NCBI RefSeq assembly: GCF_010727945.1
Contig: NZ_AP022569.1
Span: 1,612,001 to 1,676,000 of the forward strand
Direction: 5' to 3'
Length of the DNA: 64,000 nt
Source of the DNA: Mycobacterium cookii
GTDB lineage: Bacteria; Actinomycetota; Actinomycetes; Mycobacteriales; Mycobacteriaceae
Below are positions 40,438-50,755 of the stretch, piece by piece (the stretch's first letter is position 1; every line of letters starts with the position of its first letter). Both the position numbers and the translations under genes were made by a program. Under the pieces are notes generated by a model that saw only the letters and a program-made list of their open reading frames with translations, was not told where the DNA came from and did no database searches.

Positions 40438-41190
40438 ATGCCCGACCTGGTCCTGTACAGCGTCGATGATCACGTCGCGCTGATCACGGTCAACGACCCC
40501 GAACGACGCAACGCGGTCACCGGCGAGATGTCGACGCAGCTGCGCGCCGCCGTGGAACGGGCCGAATCCGACCCGGATGTGCACGCAGTGGTCGTCACCG
40601 GCGCGGGCAAGGCGTTCTGCGCGGGCGCCGATCTGTCGGCGCTGGGCAATGCGGCCGAGGAGGGACTGCAGCGGCTGTACGACGGCTTCATGGCCGTCGG
40701 CAAATGCACGCTGCCCACGATCGCCGCCGTCAACGGTGCCGCCGTCGGCGCGGGGCTGAACTTGGCGCTGGCTGCCGATGTCCGCATCGCGGGGCCAAAT
40801 GCGTTGTTCGACGCCCGTTTTCAGAAGCTGGGCATCCACCCGGGCGGTGGAGCGACCTGGATGCTGCAGCGCGGAGTCGGACCGCAGGTGGCGCGCGCTG
40901 CCCTGCTGTTCGGCATGCGCTTCGACGCCGAATCCGCTGTCCGGCACGGCCTGGCGCTCAGCGTCGCCGACGACCCGGTGGCCGCGGCGCTGGAATTGGC
41001 GGCCGGACCGGCGGCGGCGCCGCGTGACGTGGTGCTGGCGACCAAGGCCACCATGCGCGCCACGGCCAGCCCCGGGTCGCTCGACGACGACCTGCACGAG
41101 CTGGCCAAGGACACCGAACTCGGGCCGCAGGCCACCTCGATTCAGTCGCCGGAATTCGCCGCCCGGTTGGCTGCGGCCAAGCGCAGGTAA
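40438..41190 (+). CDS. echA14: Enoyl-CoA hydratase/isomerase family protein EchA14
   Basis: Crotonase-fold enzyme of 250 residues. The acyl-CoA binding and oxyanion hole segments are present ([18 protein letters not shown] near 48-65 and [19 protein letters not shown] near 98-116), and the [16 protein letters not shown] loop follows. The start ATG at 40438 lies after GGAGG at a good distance. It corresponds to Rv2486. A beta-oxidation step is probable but the exact reaction (hydratase or isomerase) cannot be told. Its TAA stop abuts the bkdC stop as TAATTA, with no bases between the convergent genes. Confidence 0.85.
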   Translation: MPDLVLYSVDDHVALITVNDPERRNAVTGEMSTQLRAAVERAESDPDVHAVVVTGAGKAFCAGADLSALGNAAEEGLQRLYDGFMAVGKCTLPTIAAVNGAAVGAGLNLALAADVRIAGPNALFDARFQKLGIHPGGGATWMLQRGVGPQVARAALLFGMRFDAESAVRHGLALSVADDPVAAALELAAGPAAAPRDVVLATKATMRATASPGSLDDDLHELAKDTELGPQATSIQSPEFAARLAAAKRR

Positions 41191-42339
41191 TTACAGATCG
41201 AACAGCGCGGTCTCCGGCGATTCGATCAGCCCGCGCAGCTGGCCGAGAAACTGGGCGACATTCGCTCCGTCGGCGATTCGATGGTCGAAGGCGCAGGTGA
41301 GATTCATCTGCGGGCGGATCACGATCGCGTCGTCGACCACCACCGGCCGGGGTTTCAGCGACCCCATACCGAGAATCGCGGCCTCGGGATAGTTGATCAC
41401 CGGGACGCCGTCGTCGAGGCCGAGCGCGCCGAAGTTCGACACGGTGAACGTCGAACCGGTGAGCTCGGCGGGTTTCACCGTCCCGGCCCGGGCTTCCCGA
41501 ATCATCCGCGCGACGCAGTCGGCAAGCTGGCGTGTCGTCTTGTCCTGCGCGTCGGCCACCACCGGGACCAGCAGTCCACGCGGGGTGGCGACGGCGAAAC
41601 CCAGGTTGATCGCGTGATGCGAGTGCACCTGCGGACCGTCGGGACCGTCCACCCAGGTGGAGTTCAGAATCCTGTTGTGCCCCAACGCGATCACGAGCAA
41701 CCGCACGGTGAGCACGAACGGCGAGAAGGTGTCGTCGTGAAGTCGCAGCAGCGCCGTGCAGTCGACCTGAACGCTGGCGTGTGCGTCGGGAATAACCTTG
41801 CGCGACTGCGTCATTCGCTCGGCCATGTGGGCGTGCACGCCGCGGACCGGTAGGACGTCGTAGGACACCCCGGGCCGTTGTGCGCCGACTCCTGCGGCGG
41901 CCAGCACCGCGTCGCGGCTGACCAGGCCGTCGGCACCGGTGGGCACCTCGCTGAGGTCGACCAGCAGATCGGCCGCCAATTTCCGCACGCTGGGCTTCGC
42001 CTTGGGACGCCGACGGCTGGTATCCAGCGCATCGTCGGCGCCGTATCCGACCAGTACCGGGCTGCGGCCGTTGGTGTGTGCTGCGCCGGGCGCGGTGTCG
42101 ATGCGTGCCATCAGCGAACCGACCGGCAGCACATCACCTTCGGCGCCGCGTATTTCGACGATCCGGCCGGCGTACGGGCTGGGGATCTCGACCGCGGCCT
42201 TGGCGGTCTCCACCGAACACAGTGTCTGGTTGAGCTCGACGTCATCACCGACCGCGACGTGCCAGCAGGTCAGCGTCACCTCTTCGAGTCCCTCGCCGAG
42301 ATCGGGAACGAGGAAGACTCTGACCGGATCGTCGCTCAC
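41191..42339 (-). CDS. bkdC: Branched-chain alpha-keto acid dehydrogenase E2 component BkdC
   Basis: Dihydrolipoyl acyltransferase core of the branched-chain keto-acid dehydrogenase. The 382-residue protein starts with a lipoyl domain (lipoyl-lysine Lys47 in VETAKAAVE), then an E1/E3-binding segment near residue 130, then the catalytic domain ending with the acyltransferase motif [11 protein letters not shown] start at 42337-42339 overlaps the bkdB stop by 4 nt. Together with BkdA and BkdB it converts keto acids from Leu, Ile and Val to acyl-CoAs. Last gene of the operon that begins at accD1. Confidence 0.93.
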   Translation of the reverse strand: MSDDPVRVFLVPDLGEGLEEVTLTCWHVAVGDDVELNQTLCSVETAKAAVEIPSPYAGRIVEIRGAEGDVLPVGSLMARIDTAPGAAHTNGRSPVLVGYGADDALDTSRRRPKAKPSVRKLAADLLVDLSEVPTGADGLVSRDAVLAAAGVGAQRPGVSYDVLPVRGVHAHMAERMTQSRKVIPDAHASVQVDCTALLRLHDDTFSPFVLTVRLLVIALGHNRILNSTWVDGPDGPQVHSHHAINLGFAVATPRGLLVPVVADAQDKTTRQLADCVARMIREARAGTVKPAELTGSTFTVSNFGALGLDDGVPVINYPEAAILGMGSLKPRPVVVDDAIVIRPQMNLTCAFDHRIADGANVAQFLGQLRGLIESPETALFDL

Positions 42340-43382
42340 GGTGCCTCCAGTGCGCGTTCGACGCAGTCCAGCAGTCGATCCGGACCGGGTAGCCACAGCT
42401 TCTCCAGCCGGGCCGGCGGGTACGGGGTGTCGAATCCGCAGGCCCGCAGCACCGGCGCCTCGAGTTCGTAGAACAGTTCCTCTTGGATGCGTGCCGCCAG
42501 GCCTGCCCCGTATCCCAGGCTTCGGGGTCCCTCATGCAGCACCACGCACCGCCCGGTGCGCCGGATCGATGCGGCGACCGTGTCGAAATCCAGCGGGACC
42601 AGCGACCTCAGGTCGACGACTTCGAGGCTCCAACCATGTTGCTGGGCAGCTATTTCCGCGGTCGACAGCGCGGTTCCCACCAGACCGCCGTAGGTCAGCA
42701 CGGTGACGTCGGTGCCGGCCCGGCGCACCGCCGCCTGCCCGATCGGAGGAGCGGGCACGGTCGTGTCGACGGCTTCTCGGCCCCAGTAGCGTCGCTTGGG
42801 CTCCAGGAACATCACCGGATCCGGACAGGCGATCGAATGCCGCAGTAACCAGTAGGCATCCGATGGTGTCGACGGCACAACGACTTTCAGCCCTGCGGTG
42901 TGCGCCCAGTAGGACTCGGTCGATTCCGAGTGGTGCTCGACCGCGCCGATGCCGCCGAACGACGGGATCCGGATCGTCACCGGCATGTTCACCTGGCCGC
43001 GGGTGCGGGTGCGGTACTTAGCCAGGTGGCTGACCACCTGATCGAATGCGGGATAGGCGAATCCGTCGAATTGGATCTCCGGCACCGGGACGAACCCGCG
43101 CAGCGCCAGGCCCACCGCGATGCCGATCACCGCAGACTCGGCCAGCGGGGTGTCGAAGCAGCGCTGCGGCCCGAACGTCGCGGTGAGGCCTTCGGTGACG
43201 CGGAAGACCCCGCCCAGCGTCGCCACGTCCTCACCGAAAACCAGCACCCGATCGTCGGCGGCCATCGCGTCGTGCAGTGCGCGGTTGAGCGCCTGCACCA
43301 TGGTCAGCGGCGACGCGGTGAAGGCCGGCTCCTCGGGTAGCTCGTCAGAGTGAAAGGTCGGCGGTTCCGCGATCTGAGTCAT
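42336..43382 (-). CDS. bkdB: Branched-chain alpha-keto acid dehydrogenase E1 beta subunit BkdB
   Basis: The 348-residue E1 beta subunit carries the transketolase-type pyrimidine-binding domain ([20 protein letters not shown] near residues 44-63, with [19 protein letters not shown] following) and the C-terminal domain with [15 protein letters not shown]. It forms the TPP site with BkdA. Its ATG at 43380-43382 shares one base with the bkdA stop (TAATG), and its end overlaps bkdC. Matches Rv2496c. Several families call this pdhB; the gene context with accA1/accD1 supports branched-chain substrates. Confidence 0.93.
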   Translation of the reverse strand: MTQIAEPPTFHSDELPEEPAFTASPLTMVQALNRALHDAMAADDRVLVFGEDVATLGGVFRVTEGLTATFGPQRCFDTPLAESAVIGIAVGLALRGFVPVPEIQFDGFAYPAFDQVVSHLAKYRTRTRGQVNMPVTIRIPSFGGIGAVEHHSESTESYWAHTAGLKVVVPSTPSDAYWLLRHSIACPDPVMFLEPKRRYWGREAVDTTVPAPPIGQAAVRRAGTDVTVLTYGGLVGTALSTAEIAAQQHGWSLEVVDLRSLVPLDFDTVAASIRRTGRCVVLHEGPRSLGYGAGLAARIQEELFYELEAPVLRACGFDTPYPPARLEKLWLPGPDRLLDCVERALEAP

Positions 43383-44473
43383 TAAGCCTCCCGGAGGATT
43401 TCAGCGTGCAACTGTTGGCGTTGCGTCTCGAGTCCGGGTGTCATCTCGGCGTACACCGTGGTGAAGACTTCGTCGATGTCGATGTCGGGCGCGGCGAAGA
43501 CCGCGTCGCGCAACTCGCCGCGCATCCGTGCGCACCGCGCGACGATGCGGTCTTCCAGCCGCTGCGACCACAGTCCCAAGCTTTGTAAATACGTGCGGTA
43601 GCGCGGGATAGGGTCCAGCGTCTGCCAGTGGTCGAGTTCGTCCTGGCTGCGGTAGCGCGTCGGGTCGTCGGATGTGGTGTGCGGGCTCAGCCGATAGGTG
43701 ATCGCCTCGATCAGCGTCGGGCCGCCGCCGCTGCGGGCGCGGGCAGCGGCCTCGGCCATCACCGCATAGCACGCCAGCACGTCGTTGCCGTCCACCCGCA
43801 CACCCGGCATGCCATATCCGATCGCCTTGTGCGCGATCGACGGGGCGACGGTTTGGCTTTGCAGCGGAACCGATATCGCCCACTGGTTGTTCTGCACGTA
43901 GAACACGCACGGTGCGGTGAACACCGCCGCGAAATTCAGCGCCTCGTGGACGTCCCCCTCGCTGGTGGCGCCGTCGCCGAGGAATGCCACCGTCACCGAA
44001 TCCTCGCCGAGCCGCTGGGCGGCCATCGCCGCGCCGACCGCGTGCAACGTCTGGGTGCCGATCGGGATGGATATCGGGGCACAGCATTTCTGGGTGAAAT
44101 CCATTCCGCCATGCCAGGTTCCACGCCATGCCGCGCCGACGTGGCCTGGGGCGATGCCACGCACCAGGTAGACGCCGAGTTCCCGGTACTGCGGGAACAA
44201 CCAGTCGGTCTTGCGCAAACACGCCGCCGCGCCGACCTGTGCCGCCTCTTGACCACAGCACGACGCGAACAACGCCAGTTCGCCCTGGCGCTGCAGGTTG
44301 ACGAACTCGGTGTCGATGTCGCGGGTGACGACCATCATCTCGTAGAGCCAACACAGCGTCTCGGCGGGAAGGTCACGGCTGTATCGGGATTCGGCCGTCG
44401 GCGCGCCATCGGGACTGACAAGTTGCACTGGCTCGAGGTCGACAGTCATCGGCAAGTGGGATGCCTCAGCCAT
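43382..44473 (-). CDS. bkdA: Branched-chain alpha-keto acid dehydrogenase E1 alpha subunit BkdA
   Basis: The 363-residue E1 alpha subunit has the thiamine diphosphate motif GDGATSEGDVHEALNFA, closing with an NN pair (YVQNNQWAIS), and the phosphorylation-loop-like region around YRLSPHTTSDD. Decarboxylates branched-chain 2-keto acids with BkdB. The start ATG at 44471-44473 follows AAGGAGG. It is 85 bp downstream of citE on the same strand, the largest gap in the run, so a secondary promoter may exist there. Matches Rv2497c. Confidence 0.93.
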   Translation of the reverse strand: MAEASHLPMTVDLEPVQLVSPDGAPTAESRYSRDLPAETLCWLYEMMVVTRDIDTEFVNLQRQGELALFASCCGQEAAQVGAAACLRKTDWLFPQYRELGVYLVRGIAPGHVGAAWRGTWHGGMDFTQKCCAPISIPIGTQTLHAVGAAMAAQRLGEDSVTVAFLGDGATSEGDVHEALNFAAVFTAPCVFYVQNNQWAISVPLQSQTVAPSIAHKAIGYGMPGVRVDGNDVLACYAVMAEAAARARSGGGPTLIEAITYRLSPHTTSDDPTRYRSQDELDHWQTLDPIPRYRTYLQSLGLWSQRLEDRIVARCARMRGELRDAVFAAPDIDIDEVFTTVYAEMTPGLETQRQQLHAEILREA

Positions 44474-44558
44474 ACCGCCTCCTTCGATCGAGCGGCTACA
44501 ACGTCAGTGGATGTCGTCCTTCCGGTAAGAACACGGCCCAATCAAATTCCGGCGACTG

Positions 44559-45368
44559 CTACGAGCCCGCCAAGTGCACGATTCGTTCGGCTCGCCGTAA
44601 TACAGGCGCATCCACCATTATGCCCTCGAAGGCGAAGACGCCGCGTTCATCAACGGCTGCGGCGAGAACGTGTCGCGCCCAGTCCACCTGCTCGGGCGAC
44701 GGCGCATATCCGTCCCTGATCACCGGAACCTGGCTGGGGTGAATGGCGACCTTCGCGTCGAAGCCGACCGCGACCGCGTCGTCGACCTCGGCGCGCAAGC
44801 CGTCCAGATCCTTGATGTCGAGGTAGACCGAGTCCAATGCGAGCCGGCCGTAGGCCTTGGCCGCCAGCAGCGACTGCGAACGGACGTGCCGAGCAACCTC
44901 GCGGTATGTCCCGTCCGGGTAGCGGTTGGCCGTGCCGCCGAGCACCGCGAACAGATCCTCGGCTCCCCACATCACCGCGACGGCGTTGTCCACCTGAACG
45001 GTGTCGGTGACGATAAGGGCGCCCTTCGGTGATTCTACGAGCACGATCACGTCCAGCGGCGCGAGCGCGCTGATGTGTTCAACCGCTTCGCATTTCGGCA
45101 GCATCACGGTGTCGTACGGCGTCTTCTTCAGTGCTTGCAGGTCGAGTTCCTGGTCGGCGGTGCCGAACTGGTTGACCCGCACCACGGTGCGCGCCGGGTC
45201 GAGTTGCAGGTCGACCAGTGCTTGTCGCGCGGCGGGCCGGTCGGCGGCCGCACAACCGTCCTCGAGGTCGAGGATCACGACATCGGCTGCCGCTGCGGCC
45301 TTTTGGTAACGCTCAGGACGGTCGGCCGGGCAGAACAGCCAGGCCGGTCCGGGGTTCTGCAGACCCAT
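44559..45368 (-). CDS. citE: CitE-like beta-hydroxyacyl-CoA lyase
   Basis: A 269-residue HpcH/HpaI-fold lyase. Motifs: VVILDLEDGCAAADR with the conserved acidic pair, the metal-binding Glu in VLVESPKGAL, WGAEDLFAVLGG, and the C-terminal AIHPSQVPVI. No CitD or CitF genes are near, so it is not part of citrate lyase; the M. tuberculosis protein (Rv2498c) has been reported to act on short hydroxyacyl-CoAs such as citramalyl-CoA. In this operon it could release acetyl-CoA or pyruvate from a branched intermediate. Its ATG shares a base with the upstream stop (TGATG). Confidence 0.87.
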   Translation of the reverse strand: MGLQNPGPAWLFCPADRPERYQKAAAAADVVILDLEDGCAAADRPAARQALVDLQLDPARTVVRVNQFGTADQELDLQALKKTPYDTVMLPKCEAVEHISALAPLDVIVLVESPKGALIVTDTVQVDNAVAVMWGAEDLFAVLGGTANRYPDGTYREVARHVRSQSLLAAKAYGRLALDSVYLDIKDLDGLRAEVDDAVAVGFDAKVAIHPSQVPVIRDGYAPSPEQVDWARHVLAAAVDERGVFAFEGIMVDAPVLRRAERIVHLAGS

Positions 45369-45871
45369 CAGTCGGTAACTCCGCCTGGGCGCATGCGTAC
45401 CAGCGACTTGCGGTTCGCGGTCGCGACCACGTCGTCGTGCTGGTTTCGGCCGGTGTGCGCGAACGTCACGATGCCCTCCCCCGGGCGGCTCTTGGACTCG
45501 CGCTTCTCCAGTATGACGGTCTCGGCGTACAGCGTGTCGCCGTGGAAAAGCGGCTTGGGGAAGGCGATTTCGGAGAATCCGAGGTTGCCGACGATGGTGC
45601 CCTGAGTCAACTGTGCGACGGACAGACCGACCAGGGTGGACAGGGTGAACATCGAATTCACCAGCCGCTGGTTGAAGGGAGGCAGCCCGTCGGAGAACGC
45701 GGCATCGAGGTGCAGCGCTTGAGTATTCATCGTCAACGTCGTGAACAACACGTTGTCGGCCTCGGTGACGGTCCGCCCCGGGCGATGCAGATACCGCACG
45801 CCGATCTCGAATTCCTCGAACCACAACCCCCGCTGGACTACGGTCTTGACCGGCTGCTCTCCGTTCGTCAC
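45368..45871 (-). CDS. MaoC-family hydratase
   Basis: A 167-residue hotdog hydratase. The N-terminal part RTVTEADNVLFTTLTMNTQ and the following HLD include the MaoC Asp/His catalytic pair arrangement, and NLGFSEIAFPKPLFHGDTL is the conserved strand-loop. Related proteins hydrate mesaconyl- or methylmesaconyl-CoA, which suits its place before a citramalyl-CoA-type lyase (citE). The likely start is GTG 45871; no strong ribosome binding site is visible and a small direct repeat lies just upstream. Corresponds to Rv2499c. Confidence 0.85.
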   Translation of the reverse strand: MTNGEQPVKTVVQRGLWFEEFEIGVRYLHRPGRTVTEADNVLFTTLTMNTQALHLDAAFSDGLPPFNQRLVNSMFTLSTLVGLSVAQLTQGTIVGNLGFSEIAFPKPLFHGDTLYAETVILEKRESKSRPGEGIVTFAHTGRNQHDDVVATANRKSLVRMRPGGVTD

Positions 45872-45886
45872 AGGCTCACCGTTCGT

Positions 45887-45925
45887 CTCGTTCCCGTCAC
45901 TCGCTGGCGCTCGTTCCGCTCACTC
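45887..45925 (-). repeat. Short direct repeat between fadE19 and the MaoC gene
   Basis: Two 16-nt units with a period of 23 bp (45887-45902 and 45910-45925) differ by a two-base swap. On the minus strand they read GAGTGACGGGAACGAG and GAGTGAGCGGAACGAG, separated by GCGCCAGC-type sequence. Such motifs occur in mycobacterial intergenic repeats. The array fills most of the 58-bp gap within the operon. Confidence 0.5.
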
Positions 45926-45929
45926 GACT

Positions 45930-47099
45930 TCACAGCCCCACCTCACGGGCGATCAACATCAGCTGCACCTCTGTGGTCCCCTCACCGATCTCGAGAATCT
46001 TGCTGTCCCGGTAATGCCGAGCCACAGTGAATTCATTCATAAAGCCGTACCCGCCGTGAATCTGGGTGGCGTCTCGGGCGTTGTCCATCGCCGCCTCGCT
46101 GGCGACGAGCTTGGCGATCGCCGCCTGTTTCTTGAACGGCTTGCCGGCCAGCATGAGCGCCGCGGCGTCGTAGTAGGCGGTGCGCGCGGTGTGCGCGCGT
46201 GCCTCCATCCGCGCAATGGTGAACGCGATCGACTGGTAGCGGCCGATGGCCTGGCCGAACGCCTCCCGCTCGCGGGCGTACTTGACGCTTTCGTCGACGC
46301 ATCCCTGTGCCGCCCCGGTGGACAGCGCGGCGATCGCGATGCGCCCCTCGTCGAGAATCTGCAAGAAGTTCGCGTAGCCGCGACCGCGTTCGCCGAGCAG
46401 GTTCTCCTGCGGCACCCGCACGTCGTCGAAGCTCAGCGGATGAGTGTCCGAGGCGTTCCAGCCGACCTTGTCGTACGCCGGTTCCGCGGTGAACCCCGGT
46501 GTGGGCACCGGAACCAGAATCGACGAGATCTCCTTCTTGCCGTCCCGCTCGCCGGTCACCGCGGTGACGGTCACCAGCTTGGTGATGTCGGTACCGGAGT
46601 TGGTGATGAACTGCTTGGAGCCGTTGATCACCCATTGCCCGTCGTCGAGCTGCGCGGTGGTCTTCGTCGCGCCGGCGTCGGTGCCGCCGCCCGGTTCGGT
46701 GAGCCCGAACGCACCCAGTGCACGACCACCGGCCAACTGCGGCAACCACTCCCGCTTCTGCTCCTCGGTGCCGAACCGGTAGACCGGCATGGCCCCCAGT
46801 GACACGCCGGCCTCCAGCGTGATCGCCACGCTCTGGTCGACCTTGCCCAGCTCCTCCAACGCCAGACACAGCGCGAAGTAGTCGCCGCCCATGCCGCCCC
46901 ACTCTTCGGGGAACGGCAGGCCGAACAGGCCCATCTCGGCCATGCCCGCGACCACTTCGTACGGGAAGGAGTGCTCGGCGTCGTGTTTCGCGGCCACCGG
47001 CGCGACGACGCTCTGGGCGAAATCCCGCACGGTCTTTGCCAGCTGCTGGTATTCGTCCGGCAGTGTCCCGGTTGACAAGAAAGTGTTCATCGGTGCCAT
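45930..47099 (-). CDS. fadE19: Acyl-CoA dehydrogenase FadE19
   Basis: FAD enzyme of 389 residues. Family segments run in order: an N-terminal helical domain, LTEPGGGTDAGATKTTA (flavin contact), the VINGSKQFITNSG strand, REAFGQAIGRYQ, and the C-terminal DATQIHGGYGFMNEF and YRDSKILEIGEGTTEVQ, which includes the catalytic Glu of short-chain types. Between the carboxylase genes and the MaoC gene it is best read as isovaleryl- or 2-methylbutyryl-CoA dehydrogenase. Start ATG 47099, with a second ATG at 47090. Lies 27 bp after accA1. Confidence 0.93.
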   Translation of the reverse strand: MAPMNTFLSTGTLPDEYQQLAKTVRDFAQSVVAPVAAKHDAEHSFPYEVVAGMAEMGLFGLPFPEEWGGMGGDYFALCLALEELGKVDQSVAITLEAGVSLGAMPVYRFGTEEQKREWLPQLAGGRALGAFGLTEPGGGTDAGATKTTAQLDDGQWVINGSKQFITNSGTDITKLVTVTAVTGERDGKKEISSILVPVPTPGFTAEPAYDKVGWNASDTHPLSFDDVRVPQENLLGERGRGYANFLQILDEGRIAIAALSTGAAQGCVDESVKYAREREAFGQAIGRYQSIAFTIARMEARAHTARTAYYDAAALMLAGKPFKKQAAIAKLVASEAAMDNARDATQIHGGYGFMNEFTVARHYRDSKILEIGEGTTEVQLMLIAREVGL

Positions 47100-47126
47100 T
47101 CCTCCTCATCGCTCCGCTTTGCATCG

Positions 47127-49127
47127 TCATTGGCACTCATTAGCGCCATCCCCTGCTTGGATTCGTGCCAGCATCTGGCCCACTTTGACCTGATCGCCAA
47201 CGGCGACAAGAAGTTCGACCACACCGTCGACGGGTGCGGTGAGCGCGTGTTCCATCTTCATCGCTTCGACGGTGACGACGACAGTTCCGGCCTGCACGTG
47301 CGCGCCGTCGTCGACGCCGACCGCGACGATCAACCCGGGCATGGGGCTGGTCAACTCGGCGTCGCCGGTCTGCTCTTCGTCCGCGCGCACCGGAGCTTCG
47401 CGGACTTCCTCGAGCGCCGCGGTCACTCCGTCACCAGCTAGCCAGATCGTGCCGTCGGACGACGCGACGGTGTAGTCGCGGCGCAACCCGCCCAGCGTCA
47501 CGGTCAGCCGGTTACCCGCCAAAGCTGCTTGCAGCGCGTGGGATTCACCATCCTCGATACGGACGTCGGCTGCACCCGCCGAGCCGGTGATGTGAACATG
47601 GTCGGTGCGCTCGCCGGCCCGCAGCCGGACGCTGACCGGCGCATGTCTACCTACCCGCCATCCGGACGGCGCCTCCCACACGTCGGCGCCCGGCGCGGGA
47701 AAGCGCCGCAACCACAGGTAGGCCGCAGCCGCAACGAATTGCTCATCGGAGGCCGCTGTCGCGACGAAATCGCCTGCGCGACGGTCCAACAGCCCGGTGT
47801 CGAGCCGGCCGGCGACGACGTCAGGGTCGGCCAGCAGGAAACGGGCGAAGTCGACGTTGGTGCCGACGCCGAGCACCGCCGTGTCGGCCAAGGCTCGGTC
47901 GAGAGTCCTCAGGGCCGCGGCCCGATCCGCGCCGTGCGCAATGACTTTAGCCAGCATCGGGTCGTAATCGCTGCCGACGACCATGCCCGCGGCCAGGCCC
48001 GAATCCACCCGCACACCGTCCCCGTTGGGTTCGACCAGGGCCAGCACATCACCACCGGTGGGCAGGAACCCGTGCGCCGGATCCTCGGCATAGACCCGCG
48101 CTTCAATGGCGTGGCCCTGCAAGGCGATATCAGCCTGATCGGCGGTCAGCTTCTCCCCCGCGGCGACCCGGACCTGCCACTCGACCAGGTCCCATCCGGT
48201 CACCAGTTCGGTGACCGGATGCTCGACCTGGAGTCGGGTGTTCATCTCCATGAAGAAGAACTCGTCGGGCCGCTCAGCCGAGACGATGAACTCCACCGTG
48301 CCCGCGCCGGTGTAGGCCACACTCTTGGCGGTGTCGCAGGCTGCGGCGCCGATCCGGGCGCGCGTTTCGGGATCCAGCAGCGGCGACGGCGCCTCCTCGA
48401 TGACCTTCTGGTGTCGCCGCTGCAGGCTGCACTCCCGCTCGCCGAAATGCAGCACGTTGCCGTGGGTGTCAGCCAACACCTGAACCTCGATATGCCTGGG
48501 CCGCAACACGAATCGCTCAAGGAACAGCGTGTCGTCGCCGAACGCCGCGGCTGACTCGCGGCGGGCACTGACCAGCGCGGCCGGCAGGTCGGCGGGTCGC
48601 TCGACCATCCGCATGCCCTTGCCGCCGCCACCGGCAGACGGCTTGACCAACACCGGGTAGCCGATGTCGTCGGCGGCGGCGATCAGCTCGTCGTCGGTCA
48701 GGCCCGGCCTGGCGATGCCGGGCACCACCGGCACACCGAATGCCGAAACAGTCCCCTTCGCGGCGATCTTGTCGCCCATGGTCTGGATGGCCGCTACCGG
48801 CGGCCCGATGAACGTCACTCCCGCCGAGGCCAACGCCTCCGCGAAATCAGCGTTCTCCGAAAGGAATCCATAGCCCGGATGAACAGCCTGGGCGCCGCTG
48901 CGCAGTGCCGCGTCGACGACGACCGGGATGTTGAGATAGCTGTCTCGCGCGGGCGCCGGCCCAATCGCGACGGCGAGGTCGGCGGCGGCGACGTGACGCG
49001 CGTTGGCGTCGGCATCGCTGAACACCGCGACCGACCGGATGCCCATCGCCCTGAGCGTGCGGATCACCCGGACGGCGATCTCACCCCGGTTGGCGACCAG
49101 AACAGTGTCGAAACCCATCACACTCAC
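47127..49127 (-). CDS. accA1: Methylcrotonyl-CoA carboxylase alpha (biotin) subunit AccA1
   Basis: A 666-residue biotin carboxylase/biotin carrier protein. It has the N-terminal [18 protein letters not shown] domain, the ATP-grasp lid [14 protein letters not shown], the catalytic [17 protein letters not shown] segment, and a C-terminal biotinyl domain with Lys624 in EAMKMEH. With AccD1 it forms the long-chain-independent carboxylase of leucine degradation (methylcrotonyl-CoA to methylglutaconyl-CoA). Its GTG at 49125-49127 overlaps the accD1 stop by 4 nt; an ATG three codons later is an alternative. Corresponds to Rv2501c. Confidence 0.95.
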   Translation of the reverse strand: MSVMGFDTVLVANRGEIAVRVIRTLRAMGIRSVAVFSDADANARHVAAADLAVAIGPAPARDSYLNIPVVVDAALRSGAQAVHPGYGFLSENADFAEALASAGVTFIGPPVAAIQTMGDKIAAKGTVSAFGVPVVPGIARPGLTDDELIAAADDIGYPVLVKPSAGGGGKGMRMVERPADLPAALVSARRESAAAFGDDTLFLERFVLRPRHIEVQVLADTHGNVLHFGERECSLQRRHQKVIEEAPSPLLDPETRARIGAAACDTAKSVAYTGAGTVEFIVSAERPDEFFFMEMNTRLQVEHPVTELVTGWDLVEWQVRVAAGEKLTADQADIALQGHAIEARVYAEDPAHGFLPTGGDVLALVEPNGDGVRVDSGLAAGMVVGSDYDPMLAKVIAHGADRAAALRTLDRALADTAVLGVGTNVDFARFLLADPDVVAGRLDTGLLDRRAGDFVATAASDEQFVAAAAYLWLRRFPAPGADVWEAPSGWRVGRHAPVSVRLRAGERTDHVHITGSAGAADVRIEDGESHALQAALAGNRLTVTLGGLRRDYTVASSDGTIWLAGDGVTAALEEVREAPVRADEEQTGDAELTSPMPGLIVAVGVDDGAHVQAGTVVVTVEAMKMEHALTAPVDGVVELLVAVGDQVKVGQMLARIQAGDGANECQ

Positions 49128-50674
49128 ATCCGGAAGACGCCGTAGGAGACCGGCTCGACCGGTGCGCGAGAAACTGCCGAAAGGGCAAGACCGACAACCA
49201 TTCTGGTGTCAGCCGGATCGATGACACCGTCATCCCAGAGCCGGGCGGTCGAATAATACGGGTTGCCCTGATGTTCGTACTGCGCCCGGATCGGGGCTTT
49301 GAGCGCTTCCTCCTCTTCGGCGGTCATCTCGCCCCGTACGGTCGCCAGCACCGAAGCGGCCTGCTCGCCACCCATGACCGAGATCCTGGCGTTTGGCCAC
49401 ATCCACAGAAACCGTGGCGAATACGCCCGCCCGCACATCGAGTAGTTGCCCGCTCCGTAGGAGCCGCCGATCACCACGGTCAGCTTGGGCACCCGCGCAC
49501 ATGCCACCGCGGTCACCATCTTCGCGCCGTTCTTGGCGATGCCGCCGGCCTCGTAGTCGCGTCCGACCATGAACCCGGCGATGTTCTGCAGGAACAGCAG
49601 CGGCACCATCCGCTTGTCACACAGCTCGATGAAATGCGCGCCCTTGAGGGCGGATTCGGAGAACAACACCCCGTTGTTGGCGACGATGCCGACCGGGTGG
49701 CCGTGGATGCGGGCGAAGCCGGTGACCAGGGTGTTGCCGTATTCGGCTTTGAATTCCGCGAATTCGCCTCCGTCGACGAGGCGCGTGATGACGTTGTGCA
49801 CGTCGTAGGGAATCCGCGGGTCGACGGGAACCACGTCGTAGAGCTCGGCCTGATCGGCAATCGGATCCACTGCGGGCGCCACATCCCAGATGCGTGGTTG
49901 GCGCGGACCCAGTGTCGACACGATGCGCCGGACGATGCGCAGCGCATCGCGGTCGTCGTGCGCGAGATGGTCGGTGACACCGGAGATCTTGGAGTGCAGG
50001 TCTCCGCCGCCGAGGTCTTCAGCGGAGACGACCTCCCCGGTGGCGGCCTTCACCAGTGGCGGGCCGCCGAGGAAGATGGTGCCCTGGTTGCGAACGATCA
50101 CCGCCTCGTCGCTCATCGCCGGGACATACGCTCCACCGGCCGTGCACGATCCCAGCACGGCCGCGATCTGCGCAATGCCCTTGGAACTGAGCCGGGCCTG
50201 GTTGAAGAAGATTCGGCCGAAGTGGTCGCGGTCGGGAAACACCTCGTCTTGTCGGGGCAAAAAGGCGCCACCGGAGTCGACCAAGTAGATGCAAGGCAGC
50301 TGATTCTGCTCGGCGATCTCCTGAGCGCGCAGATGCTTTTTGACCGTAATCGGGTAGTAGGTACCGCCTTTGACGGTCGCATCGTTGGCCACGATCATGC
50401 ACTCGCGGCCAGACACCCGGCCGATGCCGGTGATGATGCCCGCCCCGGGGCATTCGTCGTCGTACATGCCGTCGGCGGCCAGCGGGGCGATTTCGAGCAG
50501 CGGGCTACCGGGATCGAGCAGACCGTCGACGCGGTCACGGGGCAAGAGCTTGCCGCGGTCCACATGGCGGGTGCGGGCACGCTCCGAGCCACCGCGGGCT
50601 GCGGCGGCCAGCTTGTCGCGCAGCTGCGCCACCAGCTCGGTGTGCGCGTCGCGGTTTTCCGCGGGAGAGGTCAT
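49124..50674 (-). CDS. accD1: Methylcrotonyl-CoA carboxylase beta subunit AccD1
   Basis: Carboxyltransferase subunit of 516 residues. Two crotonase-like halves are visible: the acyl-CoA half with [17 protein letters not shown] and [17 protein letters not shown], and the biotin half with [21 protein letters not shown] and [17 protein letters not shown]. These blocks are typical of methylcrotonyl-CoA carboxylase beta. First gene of the operon. The start ATG lies only 15 bp from the nested palindrome shared with bkaR, so repressor binding would block this promoter directly. Corresponds to Rv2502c. Confidence 0.95.
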   Translation of the reverse strand: MTSPAENRDAHTELVAQLRDKLAAAARGGSERARTRHVDRGKLLPRDRVDGLLDPGSPLLEIAPLAADGMYDDECPGAGIITGIGRVSGRECMIVANDATVKGGTYYPITVKKHLRAQEIAEQNQLPCIYLVDSGGAFLPRQDEVFPDRDHFGRIFFNQARLSSKGIAQIAAVLGSCTAGGAYVPAMSDEAVIVRNQGTIFLGGPPLVKAATGEVVSAEDLGGGDLHSKISGVTDHLAHDDRDALRIVRRIVSTLGPRQPRIWDVAPAVDPIADQAELYDVVPVDPRIPYDVHNVITRLVDGGEFAEFKAEYGNTLVTGFARIHGHPVGIVANNGVLFSESALKGAHFIELCDKRMVPLLFLQNIAGFMVGRDYEAGGIAKNGAKMVTAVACARVPKLTVVIGGSYGAGNYSMCGRAYSPRFLWMWPNARISVMGGEQAASVLATVRGEMTAEEEEALKAPIRAQYEHQGNPYYSTARLWDDGVIDPADTRMVVGLALSAVSRAPVEPVSYGVFRM

Positions 50675-50689
50675 CGGTGCACGCCAATT

Positions 50690-50738
50690 TTCGGTTAATG
50701 GTCACTAACTCGTGTTATGTTAGTGGGGATTAACCGAA
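50690..50738. promoter_or_regulatory. Nested palindromic operator in the accD1-bkaR divergent promoter
   Basis: Two perfect inverted repeats share one dyad axis at 50714. The outer arms are TTCGGTTAAT (50690-50699) and ATTAACCGAA (50729-50738). The inner arms are CACTAAC (50703-50709) and GTTAGTG (50719-50725). It lies between the accD1 ATG and the bkaR ATG and overlaps both promoter regions. TetR proteins usually bind such palindromes as dimers or dimer pairs; BkaR is reported to repress this operon in mycobacteria. Assignment of this site to BkaR is inference. Confidence 0.8.
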
Positions 50739-50755
50739 GTGTCTAGGAGGGGCGT

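Noticed and set aside
44559..45368. Citrate lyase beta subunit
   Set aside because: No citD, citF or citC genes are present and the context is branched-chain catabolism, so the CitE-like hydroxyacyl-CoA lyase role is preferred.
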